64,000 nucleotides of DNA from Phycisphaeraceae bacterium (lineage in GTDB: Bacteria; Planctomycetota; Phycisphaerae; Phycisphaerales; SM1A02): positions 496,001 to 560,000 of the forward strand of contig JAHBWY010000001.1 of NCBI GenBank assembly GCA_019636735.1. Reading direction: 5' to 3'. This document shows, one piece after another, positions 28,146 through 36,325 of the stretch. The position numbers were made by a program, and so were the translations under genes. Each line of letters begins with the position of its first letter. The first letter of the stretch is position 1. The notes beneath the pieces were generated by a model. The model worked only from the letters and a program-made list of their open reading frames with translations. It was not told the origin of the DNA and searched no databases.

Positions 28146-28757
28146 ATGTGTCGTTGTGTCAATGGGTTGGTCGTACTGATGGTGTGGTTCGTCGTCTGTT
28201 CCGCAGCAGTTGCGCAGGCCGAAATGGCTGTTGAAAGCCCGGCCAGTGAGCCCGAGGTGATCCTGACGCAGGCGCTCGTGGCAACCGGGTTCGAAGTGCA
28301 GTTCGCCCATGATGTGGCATTGCTGGCCACCGCAGGCGTCATTCGAATCCAACTGCCCGAAGTGTGTCTCTCGTACCTCGTCACTCTGCACTGGTGTGAG
28401 GTGATCGACGGCACCCCCATCTACCGCGCTGTTCGATTCAGGCTCGGCGCGGAGTGCTTCCACCACTTCTTCCCGCCTGACGGGATCTGTCCATTGCCGG
28501 AATGTCCTCTCGGAATGAAGCCATTTCACAAACTGCGCGCGAATCCATCGGTGCCGTTGGGACTGCCGTCGGGCGTCTGCGTGTACGCCGAGTTCGAGGG
28601 CCCCGTGGAGACCGTGTGCGACATCTCTGTCGCATGCGAAGTCCTCCCTGACCTCGCGTCGGAGTCGTGCGACGACCTCTTCGAGTGTGTTCCAGCCACG
28701 CCGACGGACAATCCCAAGCCTGGCTTCATGCCCGAGGTGTGCCCGCAATGTGATTGA
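28146..28757 (+). CDS. Small secreted cysteine-rich hypothetical protein
   Basis: Not recognised. The start at 28146 has AAGGAG about eight bases upstream; in-frame starts at 28089 and 28104 lack one. The signal peptide is MCRCVNGLVVLMVWFVVCSA with cleavage near AVAQA. The mature protein of about 180 residues holds about a dozen cysteines, many in pairs such as CPLPECPLG and CPQCD at the very end, which suggests disulfides or metal binding outside the membrane. Follows the small secreted protein at 27461 on the same strand; a strong hairpin lies after its stop. Confidence 0.65.
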   Translation: MCRCVNGLVVLMVWFVVCSAAVAQAEMAVESPASEPEVILTQALVATGFEVQFAHDVALLATAGVIRIQLPEVCLSYLVTLHWCEVIDGTPIYRAVRFRLGAECFHHFFPPDGICPLPECPLGMKPFHKLRANPSVPLGLPSGVCVYAEFEGPVETVCDISVACEVLPDLASESCDDLFECVPATPTDNPKPGFMPEVCPQCD

Positions 28758-28797
28758 CCGTGGCGACCACCATTGAAGGGTCCGGGGCCGTGTCAAT

Positions 28798-28833
28798 GCG
28801 AAGAGGCGCGACACCAGTGGCGCGCTGCTTCGC
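28798..28833. terminator. Long GC hairpin after the cysteine-rich protein gene
   Basis: GCGAAG (28798-28803) pairs with CTTCGC (28828-28833), and GCGCG (28806-28810) with CGCGC (28821-28825), around a 10-base loop. It lies 40 bases after the plus-strand stop and about 120 beyond the end of the opposing MmgE/PrpD gene, so it may serve both. No T run. Confidence 0.5.
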
Positions 28834-28951
28834 GCCGATCGTGACTTGCTTCGGTTCAGCGATCGAGCCCTTGAGACAACTTCAGAACTCCCGCGTCGCA
28901 GAACCGGTCGAAGGCAGCGCGGGCACTGAAACAGTCGCTTGCGGCACCGGA

Positions 28952-30517
28952 TCAGTCGAAGCGACCGTGATCCTCGATCGCGAAGTCGTGGATCGACGCC
29001 AGTTCCTGAGCGGAGAGTGACGCGAGGCGATTGAAGCGATCGATGATCGGCTTGGGATCGCGCATCGCGAGACGCCCGAGCAGGTCGAACTTGTGAGCAA
29101 GAATTGCCTTCAGGTCGGCCGTGGTGTTCCGGGCATGACCGCTCGGGTACATCACGAGCCCGCTCTCCAGGCGCTGGCCCGTCGAGGTCTCGATGACGAC
29201 CGAGGTCGGAATGCCGTCGGGGTAGCGTCGGTCGTAGTCGGGGCCGCCGTGCTCGAAGGCGATCTTCTCCATGAGCGCGCGAGTCTGCGGGTGGTTGATC
29301 GCGCGAGCGTCGTAGTCGTGCGGCGCGAGCATGAGCGTGCGCCAGGTGTCATCGTTCGCATCGAGGAAGCGCCGCGCGGCCGCGCCGCCCGGCTGCACCG
29401 CCTCCATCGCCTTCCGGAGCAAGGTGCTCACGATGTAGACCATCGAGTGATCGGCGCTCTGCCGAGTCTTCGGGTCGCGCTTCGCCGGGTCACCGATGAT
29501 GCCGAACGCGGGCTCATAGGCGACGATGGTGATCTTCCGAATCGCAGTTGAATCGGCAAGCACCTCGGGATGCTTGCGCATGAGATCGATCACTCCCTGG
29601 AGTGCGCCGGCACTCTGGTGCTCATAGAGCCCCAGCTTGAAGTGCATGCCCATGACCGCGAAGTCGTCGCCGGCGGACGAGAGCACCAGGTCGAATGGCG
29701 AGTCGCCCTGAGTCTTCACGAACTGGCGGAACATGCTCTCGGGGTTTCGGAAGATGTCCCGCGGACCAAGAAACCCTCGCATGGACCGCTGCATGCAGAG
29801 CACTGCGAACTCGGTGGAAATCGCCGCACTGGCCCCCTTCGAATCCGAGAGCTGCTTGCCCGCGCGGATCGCCCGCCAGGGGATGGCATGGGCGACGAAC
29901 ATGCCGATCGCGCTCTCGATCTGCTCGGCGCTGGCACCGAGCATGGCTCCATACACCGCGGCGCTCGCGATGGCGCCATGGACGACATGATCGATCTTGT
30001 AGGTCTTGAGCGAGAAGACCTCGGCGAGGCGGCCGCGGATCTCATCAATCGCCACCATGCCGCGCAGCGCGAAGGCACCATCGCGGCCCGCGAGCTGCGC
30101 GGCCGCCAGGGCCACCGGGTAGAAGTCGTTGTGTCCGAACTCGCCGGCGGTGTGGCCCAGCGGCGCATTGAATCCAAAGTTCGTGCCGTTGGAGTCCCAC
30201 TCGCGCACCGCCGCCGAGTTTGCGACGATCGCCTTCTCGGGTCGCACCTTGGTTGACGACGCGAAGAAGGTCACGCCGCGCGGATCGGGGTACTCGAGCG
30301 CTTCATCGCGCAGAAGCCGCGGCGCGTTGGTGCCCAGCGCCACCGCCGACAGGCCGCAGAGCACCGCGTCGGTGTGGAAGAGCGTGGTGCGCTCGAGCAC
30401 GCGCGGCGACGGTTGCCCCTGCGCCATGAACTCGATGGCGTAGCGGCTGATGCCGAGGGCCTGATTGCTGGAGCGCGGAAGCGTGACGGTGGTCGATGCG
30501 GTGGCGGTGGCGGTCAT
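28952..30517 (-). CDS. MmgE/PrpD family protein (2-methylcitrate dehydratase-like)
   Basis: Member of the iron-sulfur-independent dehydratase family that includes 2-methylcitrate dehydratase PrpD and itaconate-related enzymes. Family features: TTLFHTDAVLCGLSAVALGT and KVRPEKAIVANSAAVREWDS near the N-terminus, then GHNDFYPVALAAAQ, IDEIRGRLAEVF, YKIDHVVHGAIASAAVYGAM, QLSDSKGASAA and MHFKLGLYEHQSAGALQGVI. Length (521) is normal. The start overlaps the stop of the B12-binding/MeaB gene by four bases (ATGA), so both are likely translated together; this suggests a role in propionate or branched short-chain acid metabolism. The other methylcitrate-cycle genes (synthase, lyase) are not in the window, so the substrate is not proved. 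Confidence 0.85.
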   Translation of the reverse strand: MTATATASTTVTLPRSSNQALGISRYAIEFMAQGQPSPRVLERTTLFHTDAVLCGLSAVALGTNAPRLLRDEALEYPDPRGVTFFASSTKVRPEKAIVANSAAVREWDSNGTNFGFNAPLGHTAGEFGHNDFYPVALAAAQLAGRDGAFALRGMVAIDEIRGRLAEVFSLKTYKIDHVVHGAIASAAVYGAMLGASAEQIESAIGMFVAHAIPWRAIRAGKQLSDSKGASAAISTEFAVLCMQRSMRGFLGPRDIFRNPESMFRQFVKTQGDSPFDLVLSSAGDDFAVMGMHFKLGLYEHQSAGALQGVIDLMRKHPEVLADSTAIRKITIVAYEPAFGIIGDPAKRDPKTRQSADHSMVYIVSTLLRKAMEAVQPGGAAARRFLDANDDTWRTLMLAPHDYDARAINHPQTRALMEKIAFEHGGPDYDRRYPDGIPTSVVIETSTGQRLESGLVMYPSGHARNTTADLKAILAHKFDLLGRLAMRDPKPIIDRFNRLASLSAQELASIHDFAIEDHGRFD

Positions 30518-31644
30518 GAGCGGAGAGGGGGAAGAAGGGCGTCAAGCAACTCCACCACGCCTTTGCCCTGCGTGGCGATCGTCTCGTGAATGGGTCGGCC
30601 CCCGGCGATGTCGAGGAGATCGCGGACGAGCTTCGACTCACCCGCGAAGTCCGCCTTGTTGACTACGAAGAGGTCGGCGATCTCGAGAATTCCGGCCTTG
30701 TCCATCTGCACGCTGTCGCCCATGCCCGGCACGACGACCACGGCGCAGCGATCGACATGCCGCCGGATCGCGACATCGTTCTGCCCGGCGCCGACCGTCT
30801 CGACGATGAGTCGCTCGTACCCGGCCGCACCGATCAGCTCGATGATCGCGTCGAGGGTGGCGTAGTCCTCGCCGGCAATCGCCAGCGAGCGATAGAAGAC
30901 ACCATCATCAACGGCATTGAAGTCGACGCGAAGGCGATCGCCCAGGAGTGCTCCCGAGGTGATCGGGCTCATCGGATCGAAGGCCACGACGGCGAGCCGA
31001 TCGCCGCGGCGCACCGCCTCGCGCGCCATCGACGCGACCAGCGTGCTCTTACCCGCGCCGGGTGCACCGGTGATGCCGATCACCTGCTTCGGTCGTCGGC
31101 GCGGCGCTTCCTTCGGCAGCGTGCCGGCATGGGCCAGGGAGATCAGGCGGGAGAGGCGCGCCGTGGGATGCTCGAAGTCGGCGGGGCCGTACGGTCGCGT
31201 CGCGCCCCGCACGCTGTCGACAATCTCGTTCAGGCCAGTGCCCGTGTGATAGACGCGCGCCACACCGGCATTGCGGAGCGCCTGGACATCCTCCTGTGGA
31301 ATGATGCCGCCGACATTGATGACCATGTCGGGGCGTCCCACCTTGCCGCACTCCTCGACAAGCTTCGGCACCAGCACGAGATGCGAATTGCTCATCATGC
31401 TGCATGCGATGCAGTCAGCGTCCTCGTCACGGGCACCGAGCGCGAGCGAGCGCGGCGTCTGCCAGAGCCCCGAGTAGATGACATGGGCGCCTGAGTCGCG
31501 CAGCAATCTGGCGATGAGCTTCACACCGCGATCATGCCCATCGAGCCCCATCTTCCCGAGAAGCACGCGCGGCCGGTGTGGAAGATCGGCGCAGCGGTCG
31601 AGTTTCTCGATCGATGTCGTCGGTTCGTGGATCACTCGCGCCAT
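30514..31644 (-). CDS. Fusion of a B12-binding domain and a MeaB-type GTPase
   Basis: Two known modules in one 376-residue chain. Residues 25-160 are the cobalamin-binding domain of methylmalonyl-CoA-type mutases: VLLGKMGLDGHDRG carries the DxHxxG motif with the Co ligand His37, and VINVGGIIPQEDVQALRNAG follows. Residues 180-376 are a MeaB/ArgK GTPase that loads and protects the mutase: Walker A GAPGAGKST at 193-201, VAFDPMSPITSGALLGDRLR, and VVNKADF for guanine specificity. The mutase substrate domain that completes IcmF is absent, so this protein must pair with a separate mutase subunit. Start at 31644 (MARVIHEP); a longer frame upstream is arginine-rich shadow. It overlaps the MmgE/PrpD gene by four bases. 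Confidence 0.9.
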   Translation of the reverse strand: MARVIHEPTTSIEKLDRCADLPHRPRVLLGKMGLDGHDRGVKLIARLLRDSGAHVIYSGLWQTPRSLALGARDEDADCIACSMMSNSHLVLVPKLVEECGKVGRPDMVINVGGIIPQEDVQALRNAGVARVYHTGTGLNEIVDSVRGATRPYGPADFEHPTARLSRLISLAHAGTLPKEAPRRRPKQVIGITGAPGAGKSTLVASMAREAVRRGDRLAVVAFDPMSPITSGALLGDRLRVDFNAVDDGVFYRSLAIAGEDYATLDAIIELIGAAGYERLIVETVGAGQNDVAIRRHVDRCAVVVVPGMGDSVQMDKAGILEIADLFVVNKADFAGESKLVRDLLDIAGGRPIHETIATQGKGVVELLDALLPPLRS

Positions 31645-31682
31645 GGGGCCCCGGATGGTAGCGGATCGGCCGATGTGGCCAA

Positions 31683-32501
31683 TCAGTCGCCGTTGCCGCC
31701 ACCGCCATCGCCACCATGACCGCCGTCGCCACCCTCGGCGTGGCTCGCGTGGGCCTTCTCGAGCGACACCTCGTCGGATGAGGCACCTTCGCCAACTTCG
31801 TCGCCTTCGGCCTTCACCCGCTTGGCCTGGGGGGTCCACGACTCGGGATGGAAGTGGTGCGCGTAGAAGCCGATGATGAGATGCATGTCGCGATAGTCGT
31901 GGTCGTCGAGTTCGTGGCGACGACCATCGCGTGTGAGAAGCCAGGCCTTCCAGGTCGAACGCTTGCTCCCGGTCGGAGCGCACCAACGACTCATGTCAAT
32001 CCCGGTGACTTCGCTCAGGGGAATGACATCGGTCGGCGTACGCAGCGTGCCATCCTCGGAGAGTTCCCAGCGGCTTCGCATCATGCGCACGAGCGGCCAC
32101 GCGAAGAAGGGGAAGCCGAGCACACCGCACCCGATCACCCAGAGCCAGAGCTGCAGTGGTCGATCCCACGCGGCAAGCTGACGCGGTGGCCCCTTGAACC
32201 TGAGCTCGATGCGCTCGATCGTCTCCTGCGCTGCCCGATAGCGAGCGAGATCCTCTTCGCTCACCGTGACCGGAACGACGATGCTCGGCGCGGAAGTCGC
32301 ATCACGGGCGCGGGCCTTGACGGCGTCGCCGAGTTCGGTCAGCACCTCAGCGGCCGCGCGATGCTCCTGATTCGCGCGCTCAATCTCGGGATACCAGATC
32401 CAGTAGTCGTACGCGCCCCAGATGGCTCCTCCGAGGCAGAAGAGCGCGAACCCGAGGTTCAGAAAAAATGGGAACGGCCGAACGCCTGTCTTCACCTTCA
32501 T
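31683..32501 (-). CDS. Membrane protein, unknown function
   Basis: Not assigned to a family. The protein starts MKVKTGVRPFPFFLNLGFAL, giving a membrane span, then a roughly 90-residue outside segment that begins YDYWIWYPEIERANQEHRAA. A second hydrophobic span (LQLWLWVIGCGVLGFPFFAW) leads into a cytoplasmic domain with RWELSEDGTLRTPTDVIPLS and WKAWLLTRDGRRHELDDHDY. The tail is glycine- and acid-rich (GGDGGHGGDGGGGNGD) and low in complexity. Start chosen at the ATG at 32501; the longer frame upstream crosses the divergent gene. It sits 38 bases upstream of the B12-binding/MeaB gene and may share its transcript. Similar to two-span proteins with PH-like tails, but not proven. Confidence 0.65.
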   Translation of the reverse strand: MKVKTGVRPFPFFLNLGFALFCLGGAIWGAYDYWIWYPEIERANQEHRAAAEVLTELGDAVKARARDATSAPSIVVPVTVSEEDLARYRAAQETIERIELRFKGPPRQLAAWDRPLQLWLWVIGCGVLGFPFFAWPLVRMMRSRWELSEDGTLRTPTDVIPLSEVTGIDMSRWCAPTGSKRSTWKAWLLTRDGRRHELDDHDYRDMHLIIGFYAHHFHPESWTPQAKRVKAEGDEVGEGASSDEVSLEKAHASHAEGGDGGHGGDGGGGNGD

Positions 32502-32672
32502 CCGGGGCCAATCGTATCCGAGAACTCGTCGTCCTCTCCGCTCGGTGCGGGAGAAGTGATGGATCCCCAATTGCATCGGCGCGAAGCTCGGACTAAGGTG
32601 TCGATCTCCGGCGGCGTGGGGGGCGGTCGCATTTGGCGGCTGCTTGAGAACCCTGACGGAGACCATTCGGAC

Positions 32673-34865
32673 ATGCCAACCCACCTGATCCTCCGCCGCG
32701 GCGCGTCGGCCGTGCTCGCCCTTGCCGTGACCCATGGGACCGTCATGGCGTGCCCCCCGGATCTGGATGGAAGTGGAGTGATCGACGGCGCCGATCTCGC
32801 GCTCCTTCTTGGAGCCTGGGGTGGAAGCGGACCCGCTGACCTCGATGGCAATGGCACGGTGGATGGTGCGGACCTCGCCATCCTTCTCGGCGAATGGGGA
32901 ACCGAGTGCCCGACGGAGCCGGTCGGCATCAGGAGCATTCAACTCGCGGGTCGACCGCTCTCGCAATTCCCTTGGTTCGACTTCGTCCAGAGCTTCAACT
33001 TCGGCGCGCCCGTGCGATTCGCCGTGGACACGCTCCGCATGCCGGAACTGATCGGCGCGACGGCCGATGTCTACATCACCGCGCCGCGCTCCGCCGCCGA
33101 GTGGCAACTCAATCCCACGCTCACCGATGTTCGAGGTTTCGAGCAGCCCGTGACCTTCGTTGCCGGTGGCGTGCTGCCGAACACCATTTCACTTTTCGAT
33201 TCGACCCTCCTCCTGGCGACCGACGGCACGAACTTCGGTCGCAGCTACGACCTCGTGATCGATCTCAATCGCAATGGCATCCTCGATGATGGCGACCTGA
33301 TTGACGGCTTCGGCGACACGCCGGGGTTCACGGTGCTCTCGAACTTCACCTTGAATGGTCCCTACGCAGTGACGAATCCCGCGGACTACACCGTGGCGGG
33401 CGCGACCTCGGGCTTCACATCGCAGCGACTCTGGTATCCAAGCAATCTCGCGTCGCTCACGCCGCGACCAATCGTCGTCATCAGTCACGGCAATGGTCAC
33501 AGCTACACCTGGTACAACTACCTCGGCTCGTTTCTGGCGTCGTGGGGATATGTGGTTATCTCCCACCAGAACAACACCGTGCCGGGGATCGAGACGGCCA
33601 GCACCACCACGCTTCAGCACACCGCCGCGCTGATCAACCAGCAGGCGACCATCGCCGGTGGAGTACTCAATGGCAAGCTCGACGCGAGCACGATCGTCTG
33701 GATCGGGCACTCCCGCGGGGGCGAGGGTGTGGTCCGCGCCTTTGATCGGCTCTTTGACGGCACCTACACGCCGCCGTCGAATGCCTACTCGAAGAACAGC
33801 ATCAAGCAGTTGATTTCGATTGCACCGACGGACTTCCTCGGCAAGGGCGGCCCCACCACCGGCTCCGACCCCCACGATGTGCCCTTCTTCCTGATCTATG
33901 GCGCGGCCGACGGCGATGTCTGCGGATGCCCTGGAAACAATGTTGCGCACAGCTTCAACCTCTATGAGCGCTCGGTCGGTGAGCACTGGTCGACCTACAT
34001 TCACGGCGCGGATCACAACGACTTCAATTGCTGCGGCCCGAATGACTTCTCGGGGCCCGCGGGGACCGCGCTCGGCACCGCGGCAGTGCAAGCGCTCATG
34101 AAGGTGCACACGCTCGTGGCCATCAAGTCGACGCTTGAAGGCTCGCCAGCGGCTCGCGAACTGCGATGGCGTCGGTACGCGTCGCTTCGGCCGCTGGGGG
34201 TGAGCACGAGTGCGATCGTCCGCAATGACGAAAGTCGGCTCGGATCCGGCACCATTGCCGTCATCGATGACTTCCAGACGCAGACATCAGTCACCATGAG
34301 TTCGAGCGGTGGCGTCGTGTCGCCCGCGGTCGAGAGCCTGACCGAGGGCATCGCCGACGACAACAACTCGTCGTTCACATGGCTGACGACGGATCCCTTC
34401 AACGGACAGACGCGCGTCGGCGTCGGCGACTCGCAGCGCGCCATCGTCTTTGCATGGACGGCACCGGCGTCGATCACATGGAGCATCACCGAGCCGCTGA
34501 AGGACTTCTCCGGCGCTGTCGCGCTGGGGTTCCGAGCGGCGCAGGGCACGCGCCATCCGAGCGGCACGGCCGCCGATGCGACATTCACGGTCACGCTGGT
34601 TGACCATGATGGTGTCGAGTCGACGATCTCCCTGGTGCCCTACAGCAAGGGCCTCGGGCGCACCTACCAGCGCACGGGTTTCGGGACTGGCGCCGGCTGG
34701 CAGAACGAACTGCAACTCGTTCGCCTCCGTCTCGATGACTTCCGGCGTCATGGCAACGCCATTGACCTCTCTCGCATCGCCACGATTCGGATGAACTTCG
34801 GCGGCGCGGGTGAAACCTCGACCGGCCGCATCGTGATTGATGATCTCTCCCTCCTTGCCGAGTGA
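32673..34865 (+). CDS. Secreted alpha/beta hydrolase with N-terminal dockerin-like repeats
   Basis: 730-residue exported protein. A signal peptide (MPTHLILRRGASAVLALAVT) is followed directly by two dockerin-like Ca-loop repeats at residues 29-76. The catalytic domain (about 230-520) is an alpha/beta hydrolase: an oxyanion-type IVVISHGNGHSYTWYNYLGS, the nucleophile elbow WIGHSRGGEGVV with Ser347, an acidic residue in YGAADGD and a histidine in IHGADHNDF. The C-terminal 200 residues are a beta-rich carbohydrate-binding-like domain ending IRMNFGGAGETSTGRIVIDD. Substrate unknown; polyesters or acylated polysaccharides fit the layout. The repeats are N-terminal here but C-terminal in the other two proteins, which is odd for a C-terminal sorting module. 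Confidence 0.8.
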   Translation: MPTHLILRRGASAVLALAVTHGTVMACPPDLDGSGVIDGADLALLLGAWGGSGPADLDGNGTVDGADLAILLGEWGTECPTEPVGIRSIQLAGRPLSQFPWFDFVQSFNFGAPVRFAVDTLRMPELIGATADVYITAPRSAAEWQLNPTLTDVRGFEQPVTFVAGGVLPNTISLFDSTLLLATDGTNFGRSYDLVIDLNRNGILDDGDLIDGFGDTPGFTVLSNFTLNGPYAVTNPADYTVAGATSGFTSQRLWYPSNLASLTPRPIVVISHGNGHSYTWYNYLGSFLASWGYVVISHQNNTVPGIETASTTTLQHTAALINQQATIAGGVLNGKLDASTIVWIGHSRGGEGVVRAFDRLFDGTYTPPSNAYSKNSIKQLISIAPTDFLGKGGPTTGSDPHDVPFFLIYGAADGDVCGCPGNNVAHSFNLYERSVGEHWSTYIHGADHNDFNCCGPNDFSGPAGTALGTAAVQALMKVHTLVAIKSTLEGSPAARELRWRRYASLRPLGVSTSAIVRNDESRLGSGTIAVIDDFQTQTSVTMSSSGGVVSPAVESLTEGIADDNNSSFTWLTTDPFNGQTRVGVGDSQRAIVFAWTAPASITWSITEPLKDFSGAVALGFRAAQGTRHPSGTAADATFTVTLVDHDGVESTISLVPYSKGLGRTYQRTGFGTGAGWQNELQLVRLRLDDFRRHGNAIDLSRIATIRMNFGGAGETSTGRIVIDDLSLLAE
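32757..32901 (+). repeat. Pair of dockerin-like Ca-loop repeats (N-terminal)
   Basis: DLDGSGVIDGADLALLLGAW and DLDGNGTVDGADLAILLGEW, matching the pairs in the other two proteins of the window but placed right after the signal peptide. Confidence 0.8.
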
Positions 34866-34871
34866 ACTCCC

Positions 34872-35786
34872 ATGCGAAGCCTTCTGATCAACTCCACTGC
34901 GCTCGGACTGGGACTCTTGGTCGTGGTCGGGTCGGCCTCGGCCGTCCCGCAGTCGCCGCGCACGCCACCGTCAGCACCCGCCTCCGCGCCCGGAACCTCT
35001 CCTTCGGTTCCGGGGTCATCGACGCCGGCCGCGCCGCCGTCGAGTGGCGCCCCGCGCTCGGGGAATCCGCCTACTTTGGAGACGCCAGCGGTGACTCCTG
35101 GTGCGGGCGCTCCTTCGCCCGATGAGATCTCCGAGCTTCCGCCGTTGCCGGAAACTCCCGGAGCAATCACGGAGATCGTGGCGGCGCGACCATTCGTGGT
35201 GACGGACGCGTGGGAGAGCGACTGGGCGAGAGAGCGCCCCGAAGTTTCGCAGGGATGGGTCGTGGTCCTTCGTGCCCCCCATGCCTTCGTCTTCCCGCGA
35301 CAGACGCAAGAGCCGATTCTTCTCGCGGGCGCTCGCGCGGTCGAGCGCGTCGCCAATGTGCCCAGCGCCAATTTGATTCTCGCGATCGTTCCGGCGACGC
35401 CGCGGAGCGCGGCGGTTCCGGGCTTCGCCGCGGGAGAGGGCGCATCATCACCGAACGGTGACCAGGCTTCGGTCAATCGACCGCTCTCGGAACTCGCCTT
35501 CTGGTTTGGCACACCTGGCTTGCCTGAGCAGCTCGATCTGGCGGGCATCGCGCATGAGATCGTGCTCGCCGAGCAGGTGTCGATTGGTCCCCGCTCAAGC
35601 GATGAAGTGGCGCGTGCCCTCGACAGGGGCGGTGAGGCGCTGATGATCAAGGACCGCGAAGCGCTCCTCCGCGCCGTTGAGCCATGGGCGCGCCGACTCG
35701 GCATCACCTTCCCGGAGGATGTCGGCGACGAGGGTGGTGCGAACAATGCGAGTGGCCCGGCTGGATCGGCTCCATCGGGTCGGTGA
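34872..35786 (+). CDS. Secreted proline-rich hypothetical protein
   Basis: Function unknown. The start lies six bases after the hydrolase stop. The signal peptide is MRSLLINSTALGLGLLVVVG with cleavage near SASA. Residues 25-100 are low-complexity and rich in Pro, Ser and Ala, likely a linker. The remaining 200 residues include ITEIVAARPFVVTDAWESDW, GWVVVLRAPHAFVFPRQTQE and RVANVPSANLILAIVPATPR, a mixed domain I do not recognise. No cysteine pattern or catalytic motif seen. Its closeness to the repeat-bearing hydrolase suggests a shared transcript. Confidence 0.65.
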   Translation: MRSLLINSTALGLGLLVVVGSASAVPQSPRTPPSAPASAPGTSPSVPGSSTPAAPPSSGAPRSGNPPTLETPAVTPGAGAPSPDEISELPPLPETPGAITEIVAARPFVVTDAWESDWARERPEVSQGWVVVLRAPHAFVFPRQTQEPILLAGARAVERVANVPSANLILAIVPATPRSAAVPGFAAGEGASSPNGDQASVNRPLSELAFWFGTPGLPEQLDLAGIAHEIVLAEQVSIGPRSSDEVARALDRGGEALMIKDREALLRAVEPWARRLGITFPEDVGDEGGANNASGPAGSAPSGR

Positions 35787-35806
35787 GCGGCGCTCGGCGC
35801 GCTCAC
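35783..35806 (+). terminator. Hairpin overlapping the stop of the gene at 34872
   Basis: GTGAGCG (35783-35789) and CGCTCAC (35800-35806) can form a seven-pair stem around a 10-base loop; the TGA stop lies inside the stem. No T run. Confidence 0.35.
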
Positions 35807-35980
35807 AACGATGCTGATGGTGTCGGTCGATCGGTCGGCCGGCAAGATCGACTGGTTCGCGGGCGATGATCGATCCCGAGTGCGTTTCGCGGGCAACTCC
35901 GGTCGCCGCACCGGGCAGGCATGGCGCGATGCCGGCGTCATCGCACCATTGGTCCAAGCTCGCTGAAGCCGAATGAAAGT

Positions 35981-36015
35981 CCCCCGCCGCGGTGCTGGGA
36001 CGCCGCAGGCGGGGG
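35981..36015. other. Strong GC hairpin in the non-coding region
   Basis: CCCCCGCC plus GCGG (35981-35992) pairs with CCGC and GGCGGGGG (36003-36015) with one bulged A and a 10-base loop, a 12-pair stem. On the minus strand it is followed by ACTTTC, a weak T stretch, so it could end a minus-strand transcript. Confidence 0.5.
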
Positions 36016-36286
36016 GGAGGAAAAGGACCAGAAAAATGCTCGCGATGGGAGGGTCGTTGGGGGCTTCGGCCACCTCGAATCGAACCCGTACGCTCGTTCC
36101 GGGTTCTACGGCTGAATTGGTGGGCGTTTCGCCGTTGAGGGGTCGGGCAACCGCTGACTCCGTGCTCGCCCGACCAGTGCCCTAGTTCCGTCCAGTGCCG
36201 ACCGAAATCTCCGTGAACCGCTCCCATCGCGAGTCCGTCCCGTGGCGACCGTCGGAGCGATCGGGCCGCACGGGTGTTCCGAACGC

Positions 36287-36310
36287 AGGCCCGCGCGAAG
36301 GCGCGAGCCT
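36287..36310 (-). terminator. Hairpin just after nrdJ
   Basis: AGGCCCGCGC-GAAG-GCGCGAGCCT forms a ten-pair stem (one mismatch/wobble position) with a 4-base loop, starting 15 bases after the nrdJ stop. No T run follows. Confidence 0.5.
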
Positions 36311-36325
36311 GTCGTCATGAGGTCG

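Larger units (their letters stand above)
35787..36325. other. 540-base non-coding region with strong hairpins
   Basis: No gene is convincing here; all frames look like shadows. Several stable inverted repeats occur: 35981-36015, 36141-36175 (GGTCGGGC with GCCCGACC, 19-base loop) and 36287-36310. The density of structure would suit a small RNA or the end of the nrdJ mRNA. I looked for tmRNA, RNase P RNA, SRP RNA and tRNA signatures and did not find them. Confidence 0.5.

Noticed and set aside
28754..29020. Short plus-strand open frame between the cysteine-rich protein and MmgE/PrpD
   Set aside because: It crosses a strong hairpin and the end of the opposing gene, has no ribosome-binding site and no family sequence.
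31645..31986. N-terminal extension of the B12-binding/MeaB protein
   Set aside because: The extra residues are antisense shadow of the next gene; the family domain begins soon after 31644.
36075..36110. GGTTCGATTC on the minus strand, a tRNA or tmRNA T-loop look-alike
   Set aside because: The flanking bases do not pair as a T-stem, and no acceptor or anticodon arm is present.
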